Positions 54,579 to 62,500 of a stretch of 64,000 nt of DNA are shown here, piece after piece. The stretch is from contig CAWDOU010000012.1 in assembly GCA_963804055.1 (NCBI GenBank), positions 1 through 64,000 on the forward strand. Direction: 5' to 3'. Origin of the DNA: Bog-473 sp963804055 (GTDB taxonomy: Bacteria; Actinomycetota; Acidimicrobiia; Acidimicrobiales; RAAP-2). Below the pieces are notes generated by a model. That model saw nothing but the letters and a program-made list of their open reading frames with translations, was not told the origin of the DNA and ran no database searches. The translations under genes and the position numbers were made by a program. Position 1 is the first letter of the stretch; every line of letters begins with the position of its first letter.

Positions 54579-55178
54579 TCAGACCTCGAGCGGCCGGCGC
54601 CCCTCGAGCGCACGCCCCAAGGTGAGCTCGTCGGCGTACTCGAGGTCACCGCCCACCGGGAGCCCGCTGGCCAGCCGGGACACCACCACCCCCCGCGGAA
54701 CGAGCTCGCGGGCCACCAGCATGGCCGTGGCCTCACCCTCGATGGTCGGATTGGTGCAGACGATCGCCTCGCGGATGATCCCGGCGTCGATGCGCTCGAG
54801 CAGCTCGCGCAGGCGCAGCTGCTCCCGCCCGATGCCGTCGAGCGGGCTCAGCGCTCCCCCCAGGACGTGGTAGCGGCCCTTGAAGCCCGTTCGCTCCACG
54901 GCGACGATGTCGCGCGGATCCTCGACGACGCAGATGACCTCGGGATCGCGCCGGTCGTCGCTGCAGACGGCGCACAGCTCGCCCGACTCCGCCACGTTGA
55001 AGCAGACGGCGCAGAGCGTCGTACGCTCCTTCACCGCGACGATGGCGTCGGCCAGCCGGCGGGCGTCGTCGCCCGGGACCTTCAGGATGTGGAAGGCGAT
55101 GCGCTGGGCCGACTTGGGCCCGATGCCAGGCAGGCGTCCGAGCTCGTCGATGAGGGAGCGGAGCGGTCCGGTGTACAC
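54579..55178 (-). CDS. recR: Recombination mediator RecR
   Basis: 199 residues: helix-hairpin-helix LGRLPGIGPKSAQRIAFHIL, a Cys4 zinc finger at Cys56/59/69/72 (LCAVCFNVAES, LCAVCS), then Toprim domain with VEDPRDIVAVERTG and TNPTIEGEATAMLVARELV. It loads RecA on gapped DNA with RecF/RecO. GTG 55178 abuts the dnaX TAG with no gap, indicating translational coupling. Confidence 0.97.
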   Translation of the reverse strand: MYTGPLRSLIDELGRLPGIGPKSAQRIAFHILKVPGDDARRLADAIVAVKERTTLCAVCFNVAESGELCAVCSDDRRDPEVICVVEDPRDIVAVERTGFKGRYHVLGGALSPLDGIGREQLRLRELLERIDAGIIREAIVCTNPTIEGEATAMLVARELVPRGVVVSRLASGLPVGGDLEYADELTLGRALEGRRPLEV

Positions 55179-57032
55179 CTACTCGGCCACCTCGCTGGCG
55201 CCCGGGAACGCCTGCAGGAGGCGTGCCTCGGCGGCGGACGCCTGATCCGCGGACGCGTCCTCCACGAGATCGTTGGGGTCGAGGTACTCGGCCTCGTCCA
55301 CCGGCGGGGCGGCCGCCCTCGGTGCTCCACCGGCTGTCCGGCCGGAGGCCGCGGGGGACGGGCCGGGACCCGGTGCCGGCGGGGGGCCGGCGTCGTCGAT
55401 ATCGAGCACGAGCGTGATCTTCGTCCCGAAGTGGTCGGACAGAGCAGCCTCGACCACGGGCTGCTGCTCGGCGCACTGCTCCCGGTGCGCCGCGTTGGGC
55501 AGCGCGAAGTGCACACCCTGATCGTCCACCGCCACGAAACGGCCGCTGGCGTAGCGGGCCTTGGCCCGCGCCGGCAGTGACTGCAGGATGCCGTCGCCCC
55601 AGGCCTCGGTGAGGGTGTCGCGATCGAGGGTGCGGACCGCGGTGGTCGTCGCCGGTGCGGACGGTGCGGACGGTGCGGACGGTGCGGGGGGCGTTTCGGA
55701 CGGTGGTGGTGCAGGCGCCACGGCGGCGGCGGGGTCGCCCGGAGTCGTTGCGGCCGCCGCCTCCTTGCTGCGCCGCATGGCGCCGAGCGACGGTCGTCGC
55801 GCCACCTCGCCCGGCGTGCGGGACTCCACCGGGGTCTCCGGCGTGGGAGCCGTGGGGTTCGCCGCCGGCTTGACGCCCGCGCCCCGCTCGGATGGAGCGC
55901 CGGGCCGTGGAAAGGCGGCCGATCCCGACTGCGCGCGCTCCAGGACGCTGACCCGTTCCGAGAGGGCCTCCATCCCCGAATCGAGGTCGGGCCGGACGGC
56001 ACGAACGGCTGCGATCTCAAGGACCACCTGCGCGTCCGGCGCCTCCCGCATGTCGACCAGCGCATGGCCGAGGATCTCCATGCTGCGCACCACCCGCGCC
56101 AGTCCCATCGCTTCTGCCACGGAGCGGAACCGCTCGAGCGACGGACCCGACACCGTGCACAACTCCGGCGCCAGCGCGGCGAGGAAGACCTGACGCAGGT
56201 CGTCGATCAGCTCGGTCCCGAGCTGCTGGGGTCCCCACCCTCCCGCCAGGAGCGCGCTCAGGGCGACCAGCACCTGGCTGACGTCACCGTCGGCCAGCGC
56301 GTCGATCACGGCGGCCAGCTCGGGCCGGGCCGCGTCGGCCGACCCCGAGGCGACGACCTGATCGAGTGCGGAGAGCGCATCGCGGGCGGAGCCCCGGCCG
56401 CGCCGCACCGCCGCCTCGAGCGCAGCCTCGTCGACGTGGAGCCCCGCCTCTTCGTTGATGGACTCCAGCAGGTCGTGCAGCGTCTCGGCACCGAGAAGAC
56501 GGAATTCGAGGTGCTGGGTACGGCTGCGGATGGTGGGCGGCACCTTCTGGGGGTCGGTGGTCGCCAGGACGAAGACCACGTGGCTCGGCGGCTCCTCCAG
56601 CGTCTTCAACAACGCGTTCGCTGCCGCCGTCGAGAGCATGTGGACCTCGTCGACGATGTACACCTTCCAACGTCCCGGCGTGCCCAGGCCGGCGTGGGCC
56701 ACCAGGTCACGCATGGCGTCCACGCCGTTGTTGGACGCGGCATCGAGCTCGTGGACGTTGAGGGAGCTCCCCTGGGTGATCTCCACGCACGACGTGCAGA
56801 CGCCGCAGGGCTCACCATCGACCGGCGCCTCGCAGTTGAGCGCCTTGGCCAATATGCGCGCCGAGGACGTCTTGCCCGTTCCCCTCGGCCCGCTGAACAG
56901 ATAGGCGTGCGACACGCGGTCGTCACGGACGGCGCTGCGCAACGCGCGGACGACATGATCCTGGCCTTTGAGCTCGTCGAATTGCCCCGGCCGGAACCGT
57001 CGGTAGAGAGAGACGAAAGGTGCGTCGGCCAT
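55179..57032 (-). CDS. dnaX: DNA polymerase III subunits gamma and tau
   Basis: 617-residue clamp-loader ATPase. The Walker A is FSGPRGTGKTSSARILAKAL (residues 48-55 core), zinc module Cys67/76/79/82, KVYIVDEVHMLSTAAANALL, and LATTDPQKVPPTIRSRTQHL with sensor-1 Thr. After residue 360 comes an Ala/Pro-rich linker and a tau-type C-terminus. The start at ATG 57032 has TAGGCT 8 nt upstream. It sits next to SRP RNA, as in many bacteria. Confidence 0.96.
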   Translation of the reverse strand: MADAPFVSLYRRFRPGQFDELKGQDHVVRALRSAVRDDRVSHAYLFSGPRGTGKTSSARILAKALNCEAPVDGEPCGVCTSCVEITQGSSLNVHELDAASNNGVDAMRDLVAHAGLGTPGRWKVYIVDEVHMLSTAAANALLKTLEEPPSHVVFVLATTDPQKVPPTIRSRTQHLEFRLLGAETLHDLLESINEEAGLHVDEAALEAAVRRGRGSARDALSALDQVVASGSADAARPELAAVIDALADGDVSQVLVALSALLAGGWGPQQLGTELIDDLRQVFLAALAPELCTVSGPSLERFRSVAEAMGLARVVRSMEILGHALVDMREAPDAQVVLEIAAVRAVRPDLDSGMEALSERVSVLERAQSGSAAFPRPGAPSERGAGVKPAANPTAPTPETPVESRTPGEVARRPSLGAMRRSKEAAAATTPGDPAAAVAPAPPPSETPPAPSAPSAPSAPATTTAVRTLDRDTLTEAWGDGILQSLPARAKARYASGRFVAVDDQGVHFALPNAAHREQCAEQQPVVEAALSDHFGTKITLVLDIDDAGPPPAPGPGPSPAASGRTAGGAPRAAAPPVDEAEYLDPNDLVEDASADQASAAEARLLQAFPGASEVAE

Positions 57033-57040
57033 GGCGGCCG

Positions 57041-57046
57041 AGCCTA
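57041..57046 (-). promoter_or_regulatory. -10 box TAGGCT, leaderless start of dnaX
   Basis: TANNNT hexamer 8 nt before ATG 57032, lying between the SRP RNA gene and dnaX. Confidence 0.45.
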
Positions 57047-57091
57047 CCCATGCGGTCAGACAAGGCCGCCGGGGTCTGCCGCCCGGTGCTC

Positions 57092-57203
57092 GGTGCGGCG
57101 GCCAGGTTGGCTACGGCACCCGGCCATACCCGCTGAGAGCTGCTGCCTTCCGACCCTGACTCGATTCACGAGCGGCCGTTGCGCAGGACCCGGCCACCGC
57201 ACC
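57092..57203 (-). ncRNA. ffs: Signal recognition particle RNA (small bacterial type)
   Basis: The arms GGTGCGGTGGCC (57203-57192) and GGCCGCCGCACC (57103-57092) close a 112-nt hairpin; GCU/AGC pairs may extend it to about 57088-57208. The apical part has the Ffh-binding element GTCAGGGTCGGAAGGCAGCAGC, with GGAAGG and AGCAGC as in all bacterial SRP RNAs. It binds Ffh and targets membrane proteins. Confidence 0.92.
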
Positions 57204-57257
57204 CAGCATCGGGACGGCAACGCCGACCAGGTTAGTGGCTGGCCTGTCGCCGATCCC

Positions 57258-57614
57258 CTACACGACCAGGACGGCGCACTCGACCCTGTCCATGACCCCC
57301 TGGGGCACGCTGGAGAGACGCCGTGACCCGCCGTCGTCCTGGGACCCGACGACGATGAGGTCCGCGCCCTCGGCGGCCGCCACCCGGGTGATGGCCTCGA
57401 CGGGATCCGACCGGACGGGGTGCGTCTGGACGCGCTGCGCCCTCTCGGACGCCAGTGTCCGGAACTCCGCCAGCAGCGCGTCGACCGGCTCTTCCCCGAA
57501 CGCGGTGACGATGTGGACAGTGCCGCCCGACGCTCCGGCCAGCTCGGCGGCGCGGCGCACGGCGCGGGCACCGGCTCCGGAGGCCGAGGCACCGACGACG
57601 ACCGAGTCAAACAC
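57258..57614 (-). CDS. Universal stress protein domain, short
   Basis: 118-residue single Usp domain: MFDSVVVGASASGAGARAVR, then VEAITRVAAAEGADLIVVGS and VPQGVMDRVECAVLVV. The ATP-binding pattern G-2x-G-9x-G is imperfect. The 5' end overlaps the preceding usp gene by 8 nt, so both are made from one message and may pair as a heterodimer. The cellular signal is unknown. Confidence 0.85.
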   Translation of the reverse strand: MFDSVVVGASASGAGARAVRRAAELAGASGGTVHIVTAFGEEPVDALLAEFRTLASERAQRVQTHPVRSDPVEAITRVAAAEGADLIVVGSQDDGGSRRLSSVPQGVMDRVECAVLVV

Positions 57615-58161
57615 CGGTCAGGACCGCCTCCGCCGTGACGGGCCGGCTCGGGACCGGCCCGAGCGCGATCGCGCTGTGCTGGCCTGCCCGCTCGGGAACC
57701 GGTGCGGCGCAGTGCTTCGGCGCCATCAGCACCGGCACGTTCGTCGCGGCGGTGAGCTGCTCCCGCACGCTGTCGCTGAAGCGTGTGCGCCCGAGGCGGC
57801 GTGCGTCGAGCCCCACGATGATCATGTCCGCGCCGAAGGTGAGCGCGGCCTCCGCGATGCCGCTCACCAATTGCTGGTTGCGCAGCCCCCGGGTCGCTCC
57901 ACTCACCGAGAAGTGGTTGGCCCGCTGTCTCCCACGCCGGCCGACGTCCGTCACGATCTCGCGCCGACGCCGGTGCGACTCGTCGGTCAATTGGATGAAC
58001 CAGAGCTGTGAGTCGAACTGCCTGGCCCAATCGCCTGCGAACACGAACGCTGCGCGCGCTGCGTCCGAGCCGTCGAGGGCCACCAGAATCCTTCGGAACA
58101 CCTGCGCCTCCCGCCCTGATTCGGTCCACTCCGCTGGGTGGGTGATTCTTCGGCGCTCCAC
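57607..58161 (-). CDS. Universal stress protein
   Basis: 184 residues. After a polar N-terminal stretch comes VFRRILVALDGSDAARAAFV, an FGADMIIVGLDARRLGRTRF strand-loop, and the terminal TAATNVPVLMAPK, all Usp features. An extended loop with basic residues (ESHRRRREIVTDVGRRGRQR) is unusual for the family. The start GTG 58161 has GGGGAG just upstream; GTG 58101 would begin exactly at the Usp domain. Confidence 0.82.
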   Translation of the reverse strand: MERRRITHPAEWTESGREAQVFRRILVALDGSDAARAAFVFAGDWARQFDSQLWFIQLTDESHRRRREIVTDVGRRGRQRANHFSVSGATRGLRNQQLVSGIAEAALTFGADMIIVGLDARRLGRTRFSDSVREQLTAATNVPVLMAPKHCAAPVPERAGQHSAIALGPVPSRPVTAEAVLTGV

Positions 58162-58338
58162 GTGCTCCCCTTTACCTCCGGACCGTGAATTCTGACAAAG
58201 GTTACCGAAAAGTGAACGAAAAGTAAACTAAAAGCGACACCTGAGGTAACATGGAGGGAGAATCCCTGGCCAGGGTCCTGCGCACGCCGGTCCATCGTTG
58301 GCCCAGCCGGACCGTTAGCCTGACCAGGCTGCAATCTC
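58162..58338 (-). promoter_or_regulatory. AT-rich promoter/operator region of the usp operon
   Basis: A 60-bp AT-rich island (58185-58245) stands out in GC-rich surroundings. On the minus strand a -35-like TTCACT and -10-like CAGAAT (58190-58195 region) are about 16 nt apart and precede the usp Shine-Dalgarno. The tandem 11-bp repeats at 58206-58238 overlap the -35 side. On the plus strand, TAGCCT at 58316-58321 could serve the tRNA-Ser. Confidence 0.5.
58206..58238. repeat. Three tandem 11-bp repeats in the usp promoter
   Basis: Units CGAAAAGTGAA, CGAAAAGTAAA and CTAAAAGCGAC lie head to tail, one helical turn apart. This is typical of cooperative regulator binding or of DNA curvature. Confidence 0.8.
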
Positions 58339-58423
58339 GGAGGAGTGCGAGAGCGGCCGAATCGGCACGACTGGAAATCGTGTGTTGGGCAACCAACCGT
58401 GGGTTCAAATCCCACCTCCTCCG
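58339..58423 (+). tRNA. tRNA-Ser (GGA)
   Basis: 85 nt, class II. Acceptor GGAGGAG pairs with CTCCTCC. Anticodon loop CTGGAAA, long variable arm, T-arm GTGGGTTCAAATCCCAC. Its 5' 27 nt and 3' 30 nt are the same as those of the tRNA-Ser (CGA) at 61986. Confidence 0.96.
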
Positions 58424-58570
58424 CTCGAAAAGACAGGCTCAACCCGCGTGTCCACCAGACCGATAGGTCTACGTGGACCCAGCGCTCTATCCGGAGGCCG
58501 CCGTGCCCACTGGTGGGCTGCCGGCGCGTGCGTCATGCTCCGACGCGCCCCTGGACTCTCGGCGTGCGCC

Positions 58571-59977
58571 GTGACGACCGATCTGTCGGGCGACTTCGAG
58601 GTGGGCGAGGACGAGTTCGACTGGGACGTGTTCCTGCCCGATCCCGACGAGGCGGAGATCGCCGCTGAAGCCGCCGCGCTCGAGGACGAGGCCGAACTGG
58701 ACCTCGACGACTCCGATTTCGATTGGGAGGCCGCCCTCCGCGATGACGCCGGGTCCGACGACGACGCCGACAACGGTGTCCGCGCCGGTGCCGCCTACGA
58801 GCGGATCGTCGACACGGTGCGCCGTTCAACCGAAGACGAGGACGAAGACGCAGGCGAGGTCGAGGTCGAGGAAGACGCCGTGACCGAACCGCTCGCCGTG
58901 GTCGAGCCCGAGACGCCTCTCACGGCGGAGTCGGAGCCGGCCGTGGTGCCGATCGCCAACGCGTTCGAAGCGGGCTGGGGGACGGACGGCGGGGACAGCC
59001 AGGCCGTCCTCGAGGCACCGGAGTCGTCGACCTCGGCACGGATGATGACGCAGTGCCCGCACCTGCGCTCGATGCAGACCCGACGTTGGGGACCGAACCG
59101 GTATGGGAGTCCGCAGCGTCGGTCGCGGGCGCGGCGGGCCCGGAGGCCGACCTGGCGGCGGAGCCGCCCATCATGCCCGAGTTCGAGCCGGACTTCGGAG
59201 AGGAGCCGGCCGTGGCTGCATTCGCGCCGGTCGCCACGGTGGGGCTCGAGGAACCGGTGGGGCTCGAGGTACCGGTGGGGCTCGAGGCAATCGAATCGAC
59301 ACCGCCGATGTCTCCCGACCCCGAGCCCGTCCGGGCGACGGCGGAGCAGTGGGAAGCCGACGACCCGGCCGACCCCGAGCCCGATCTCCTCGACCCGCGT
59401 CCGGAGGACGAAGGGAGGGGTACGGCGAGGCGCCGAAGCCGGGTCTTCACCGCGACAGTGGTGTTGGCCTGCGCTTTCCTGGTCGCCGTCGCCGCCGCCG
59501 TGGCCGTTCGCCGCGCTGCACCACCCGGCGACGACCGCTCCTCCGGCGTCTCAATCGGCGCCACCCGCGTCGACCGCTCCCGGTTCGTCGTCTTCGGTCG
59601 CCACCTCGTCGGGGAGCGCCCGGATCCAAGCGGCGACCGACGCAGTGGACTCCGCCACCACCGCCGCCAGCGTGGGCCTGACGTCGCTGACGGCGTTCCC
59701 CACGCCAACGAACGTTGAGACGGTGATCAACCCGTACATCTCGTCGCTGCAGCTCTTCCAGACCTTCTTGTCCGGGGCCAAAGTGCCTGCCCCGGCACGG
59801 GCCGCCGCAACCAGCGCCGAGGCGCAACTGCACCAGGACCTGCAGTTCCTCGACACCATCGACGGCCTGCCGGCACAACAGCTCGGCGCCTATCTGGTGC
59901 AGTTCGACACCGATGCGACGCGCCTGCAGACAACCCTCAGCACGCTCGAGCAGAACCTCCGCGCGCCGGCCTCCTGA
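58571..59977 (+). CDS. Single-pass membrane protein, novel paralogue 1 (two frameshifts)
   Basis: About 468 residues, not recognised. A long acidic cytoplasmic region (GDFEVGEDEFDWDVFLPDPD onward, rich in Glu/Asp/Ala/Pro, including three GLExPV repeats at 59241-59287) is followed by RRRSRVFTATVVLACAFLVA, a membrane helix at about 59443-59508. A Ser/Thr-rich linker then leads to a helical C-terminal domain (SLTAFPTPTNVETVINPYIS to LQTTLSTLEQNL). Frame changes occur near 59040 and 59545. The C-terminal domain is clearly related to that of the next gene. The start is uncertain: GTG 58571, or ATG 58534. The topology suggests the conserved domain is outside the cell. Confidence 0.72.
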   Translation: MTTDLSGDFEVGEDEFDWDVFLPDPDEAEIAAEAAALEDEAELDLDDSDFDWEAALRDDAGSDDDADNGVRAGAAYERIVDTVRRSTEDEDEDAGEVEVEEDAVTEPLAVVEPETPLTAESEPAVVPIANAFEAGWGTDGGDSQAVLEAPESSTSARMMTQCPHLRSMQTRRWGPNRYGSPQRRSRARRARRPTWRRSRPSCPSSSRTSERSRPWLHSRRSPRWGSRNRWGSRYRWGSRQSNRHRRCLPTPSPSGRRRSSGKPTTRPTPSPISSTRVRRTKGGVRRGAEAGSSPRQWCWPALSWSPSPPPWPFAALHHPATTAPPASQSAPPASTAPGSSSSVATSSGSARIQAATDAVDSATTAASVGLTSLTAFPTPTNVETVINPYISSLQLFQTFLSGAKVPAPARAAATSAEAQLHQDLQFLDTIDGLPAQQLGAYLVQFDTDATRLQTTLSTLEQNLRAPAS

Positions 59978-59992
59978 GGCCATCCGAGGGGA

Positions 59993-61291
59993 TTGGCCTG
60001 GGCACTTTCCAACGGGCATGCCGACCTCCCATACTGGGACATCGCTACCGCTGACACCACCACACCGCTGAGCGACGACGACGTCCCGGACCCGACGCCG
60101 ACACGGCCAACGGGCGAGAAGGCGCAAACGGCCGAGCCGCAGGGCGCACGTCCCGCGACGGCGGTGCGCCGGACGACGAGGGCGTCAACGTCCGGTGTGA
60201 GCGAGGGATCACGCGGCGGGACCGAGACCTCTCCGACGTCGGGTGCGCCAGGATCGAGCGCACAAAAGACAGCGGCTCAGAAGAGCGGCGCACAGAGGAC
60301 GAGCGCACAGAAGAGCGGCGCACAGAAGCGGTCGGTCGCGCAAGGCCCGCGTCCGGCGACCACGGCGCGCCGGACCGCGAAGCCGCCACCCTCCGGTCAG
60401 GTCGTTGCGGCGCAGCGCAGCCCGGACACAGCTCCCGTGGCCAGCGCAGCCAACGCCAGCGGGTCCACGACCCGCCCGCAGAATGGTGCAGCGACACCGA
60501 GCGCTGCCCTCCGGACCAGAGCCCGACCCGCGTCCCCGCCCACACCGGTCTGGACGCCCGACCCGCGGACGAGGCCGAAGCTGGTCCCGCTGCCGAAGCC
60601 CGGGGCGGAGGCGGAACCGCCACCCATCCCCAATTGGGATCGGCTGCCAGATCCACCCTCGTGGGTCAACGAGGGACGGGAAAACGCTGGTCAGACGTGG
60701 TTTCAGCACCGCGTGGCTCCCCCGGCGGCGGAGCCACGCGACGAACGGCGAAGAGGCCGTGCCTTCGCGGCCACGGTCGTCGTGACCAGCCTCGTCGTCG
60801 TCTTCTTGGCCGTGGCGGCCATCGTGTTCCTGCTCCACCAGTCGCCGCACGCCGCCTCGAACACGACCAGTGCGACGACCGGACCGGCCCATGTCGTCTC
60901 CTCGCCTGCCACCGTCTCCCGCGCCGAGACCGCACGCATGCTGAGAGCCACCCGCTCTGCCGGTTCCGCCACGACCACCGCGCGCAACAATCTCGACGCG
61001 CTGACCGGCTTTCCCACCCCCGCCAAGGTGGCTGCCGTGATGGTCCCGTATGTCTCGGCCCTGCAGGCCTACGAGACGGTCCTCACAGACACCGACACGC
61101 CGCCGGCGGCAAGGACGGCTGCGCTGAGCGTCCTCATCCAGGTGACCCGGGACGTCCAGTTGCTCAAGAGCATCTACGGGTTGGCTCCGGTACGACTGGG
61201 GTCCTATCTCGAGGATTTCGGCACGAACGCCTCGCAACTGCTGCGCACCCTCAGCACGTTCGACCGGAAGCTCCACGTCTCTCCCCGCTGA
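59993..61291 (+). CDS. Single-pass membrane protein, novel paralogue 2
   Basis: 432 residues, not recognised, intact. Residues 1-255 are Pro/Ala/Thr-rich and basic, with an AQKSGAQRTSAQKSGAQK run at 94-111. A membrane helix is at 257-281 (AFAATVVVTSLVVVFLAVAA). The C-terminal domain 330-427 (LTGFPTPAKVAAVMVPYVSA through YLEDFGTNASQLLRTLSTFD) aligns without gaps to paralogue 1. The N-terminal segment YWDIATADTTTPLSDDD is encoded by the 54-bp repeat also found before tadA. The start TTG 59993 is weak and the true start may be further in. It lies 15 nt after paralogue 1, so probably one operon. Confidence 0.72.
   Translation: MAWALSNGHADLPYWDIATADTTTPLSDDDVPDPTPTRPTGEKAQTAEPQGARPATAVRRTTRASTSGVSEGSRGGTETSPTSGAPGSSAQKTAAQKSGAQRTSAQKSGAQKRSVAQGPRPATTARRTAKPPPSGQVVAAQRSPDTAPVASAANASGSTTRPQNGAATPSAALRTRARPASPPTPVWTPDPRTRPKLVPLPKPGAEAEPPPIPNWDRLPDPPSWVNEGRENAGQTWFQHRVAPPAAEPRDERRRGRAFAATVVVTSLVVVFLAVAAIVFLLHQSPHAASNTTSATTGPAHVVSSPATVSRAETARMLRATRSAGSATTTARNNLDALTGFPTPAKVAAVMVPYVSALQAYETVLTDTDTPPAARTAALSVLIQVTRDVQLLKSIYGLAPVRLGSYLEDFGTNASQLLRTLSTFDRKLHVSPR
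60030..60083 (+). repeat. 54-bp repeat, copy A (in paralogue 2)
   Basis: Matches 61369-61422 at 45 of 54 positions without gaps, both starting CATACTGGG and ending CGCTGAGCGACG then A/TGACG-like bases. It is read in the same frame in both places. Confidence 0.85.
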
Positions 61292-61368
61292 GTGATCCCG
61301 CCCGTCGAGGAGTCCCTCCCGGTCGGATTGCGCGGGCCGGGGGTGTCCGGCCCCGCGTACCGCGTGGG

Positions 61369-61422
61369 CATACTGGGTCATCGCACCCACCAACACCACA
61401 ACCCCGCTGAGCGACGATGACG
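61369..61422 (+). repeat. 54-bp repeat, copy B (5' of tadA)
   Basis: Ends two bases before the tadA ATG at 61425 and is open in the tadA frame (YWVIAPTNTTTPLSDDDAM). It either encodes extra TadA residues or is a leader. The six bases TGGGCA precede both copies, with 27 extra bases in copy A. Confidence 0.85.
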
Positions 61423-61424
61423 CC

Positions 61425-61904
61425 ATGGCGCTCGCCCTGACCGAGGCACGGCTCGCCGCGGACGAGGGGGAGGTCCCCGTCGGGGCAGTCGCACTGATCG
61501 GAGGAAGGGTCGTGGCGTCGCGCCACAACGAGCGGGAGAGATCCGCCGACCCGACCGCGCACGCCGAGATCCTCGCCCTGCGCGATTCCGCCGCAAGCAT
61601 CGGTGGATGGCGGCTCTCCGACGTCACACTTGTCGTCACGCTCGAGCCGTGCCCCATGTGCGCCGGCGCACTGGTGGCGGCACGCGTGCAGCGGATCGTC
61701 TTCGGGGCGAGCGACCCACGGGCGGGCGCCTGCGGAACGCTTTACAACCTGTGTTCGGACCCTCGGCTCAATCACGAGCTCGGCGTCACAGCAGGCGTCC
61801 GTGCCGCTGCGGCGGGCGAACTCCTGTCGTCGTTCTTCGCCGGGAAACGGCCGGATCGGGCTTCCGGCGACACAGCCGCTGGAGGCGGGGCCACATCCTC
61901 CTGA
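61425..61904 (+). CDS. tadA: tRNA-specific adenosine deaminase (A34)
   Basis: 159 residues. It converts A34 to inosine in tRNA-Arg(ACG). LAADEGEVPVGAVALIGG, the zinc/catalytic His46-x-Glu48 (TAHAEILAL) and the Cys76/Cys79 pair (LEPCPMCAGAL), with the distal LYNLCSDPRLNHE, are the TadA set. ATG 61425 gives an N-terminus a few residues shorter than usual; the frame is open further upstream without a start codon. It lies between paralogue 2 and a tRNA-Ser. Confidence 0.94.
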   Translation: MALALTEARLAADEGEVPVGAVALIGGRVVASRHNERERSADPTAHAEILALRDSAASIGGWRLSDVTLVVTLEPCPMCAGALVAARVQRIVFGASDPRAGACGTLYNLCSDPRLNHELGVTAGVRAAAAGELLSSFFAGKRPDRASGDTAAGGGATSS

Positions 61905-61985
61905 CCTCGCCCTTCGCGCCGATCAGGCGCTCACGACCTGCTCCTCGAGCTTCCGGACCAGGTCAGAGCGGCTAGGATCTCGCCC

Positions 61986-62071
61986 GGAGGAGTGCGAGAG
62001 CGGCCGAATCGGACGGTCTCGAAAACCGTTGTGCCTCATGGGTACCGTGGGTTCAAATCCCACCTCCTCCG
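61986..62071 (+). tRNA. tRNA-Ser (CGA)
   Basis: 86 nt, class II. Acceptor GGAGGAG/CTCCTCC, anticodon loop CTCGAAA. It shares both ends with tRNA-Ser (GGA) at 58339, making a 3.6-kb direct-repeat pair around paralogues 1, 2 and tadA. Confidence 0.96.
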
Positions 62072-62182
62072 CTCGGGGCCGAAGAGGCCCACCGCACAGG
62101 CGGGTGCGGCAAGAACAGCGGCAGGGCAAGCGCCTTGCCGGCAGCACCTGGCCGCTCCGCGGCGGCCGGAAAGGAGTGAACC

Positions 62183-62455
62183 GTGGCACGCGCACGTTCG
62201 ACATTTGGAAAATTGCAGCGCGACCAGGCCAAGAAGGACCGGGCCAAGGCGAAGATGGACGACCGCATTTCGCGCAAGGAGGACAAGGCGGCGGCCAATG
62301 AGGGGGCCGAGCCGTCCCCGTCGGCCGACGAAGTCGACCAGACGCGTCTCCTCGAGGAATTCGCCGCCCTGCACGAGGACCTGGCCGAGGGCCGCATCTC
62401 GCTCGACGACTTCGAAGTTCGCCAGGAGGAGCTCCGGGCCAAGCTGGTGGTCTGA
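62183..62455 (+). CDS. Small basic-acidic protein, SHOCT-like C-terminus
   Basis: 90 residues. The basic N-terminal half, RSTFGKLQRDQAKKDRAKAK, resembles short conserved hypothetical proteins of actinomycetes. The C-terminal LHEDLAEGRISLDDFEVRQE has the pattern (L/F-xx-G-xI-s-xx-E/D-F/Y-xx-x-K) of SHOCT oligomerisation motifs. GGAAAGGAG precedes the ATG. Function unknown. Confidence 0.75.
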   Translation: MARARSTFGKLQRDQAKKDRAKAKMDDRISRKEDKAAANEGAEPSPSADEVDQTRLLEEFAALHEDLAEGRISLDDFEVRQEELRAKLVV

Positions 62456-62500
62456 CCAGGGGACTCTGTGCCTTGAGCGGCGCCTCGGGCGCTGCATGCC

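Noticed and set aside
57607..58161. Fusion of the two universal stress domains into one tandem protein
   Set aside because: The frames differ and overlap by only 8 nt, with a separate ATG at 57614; two coupled genes are simpler, although an indel here cannot be excluded.
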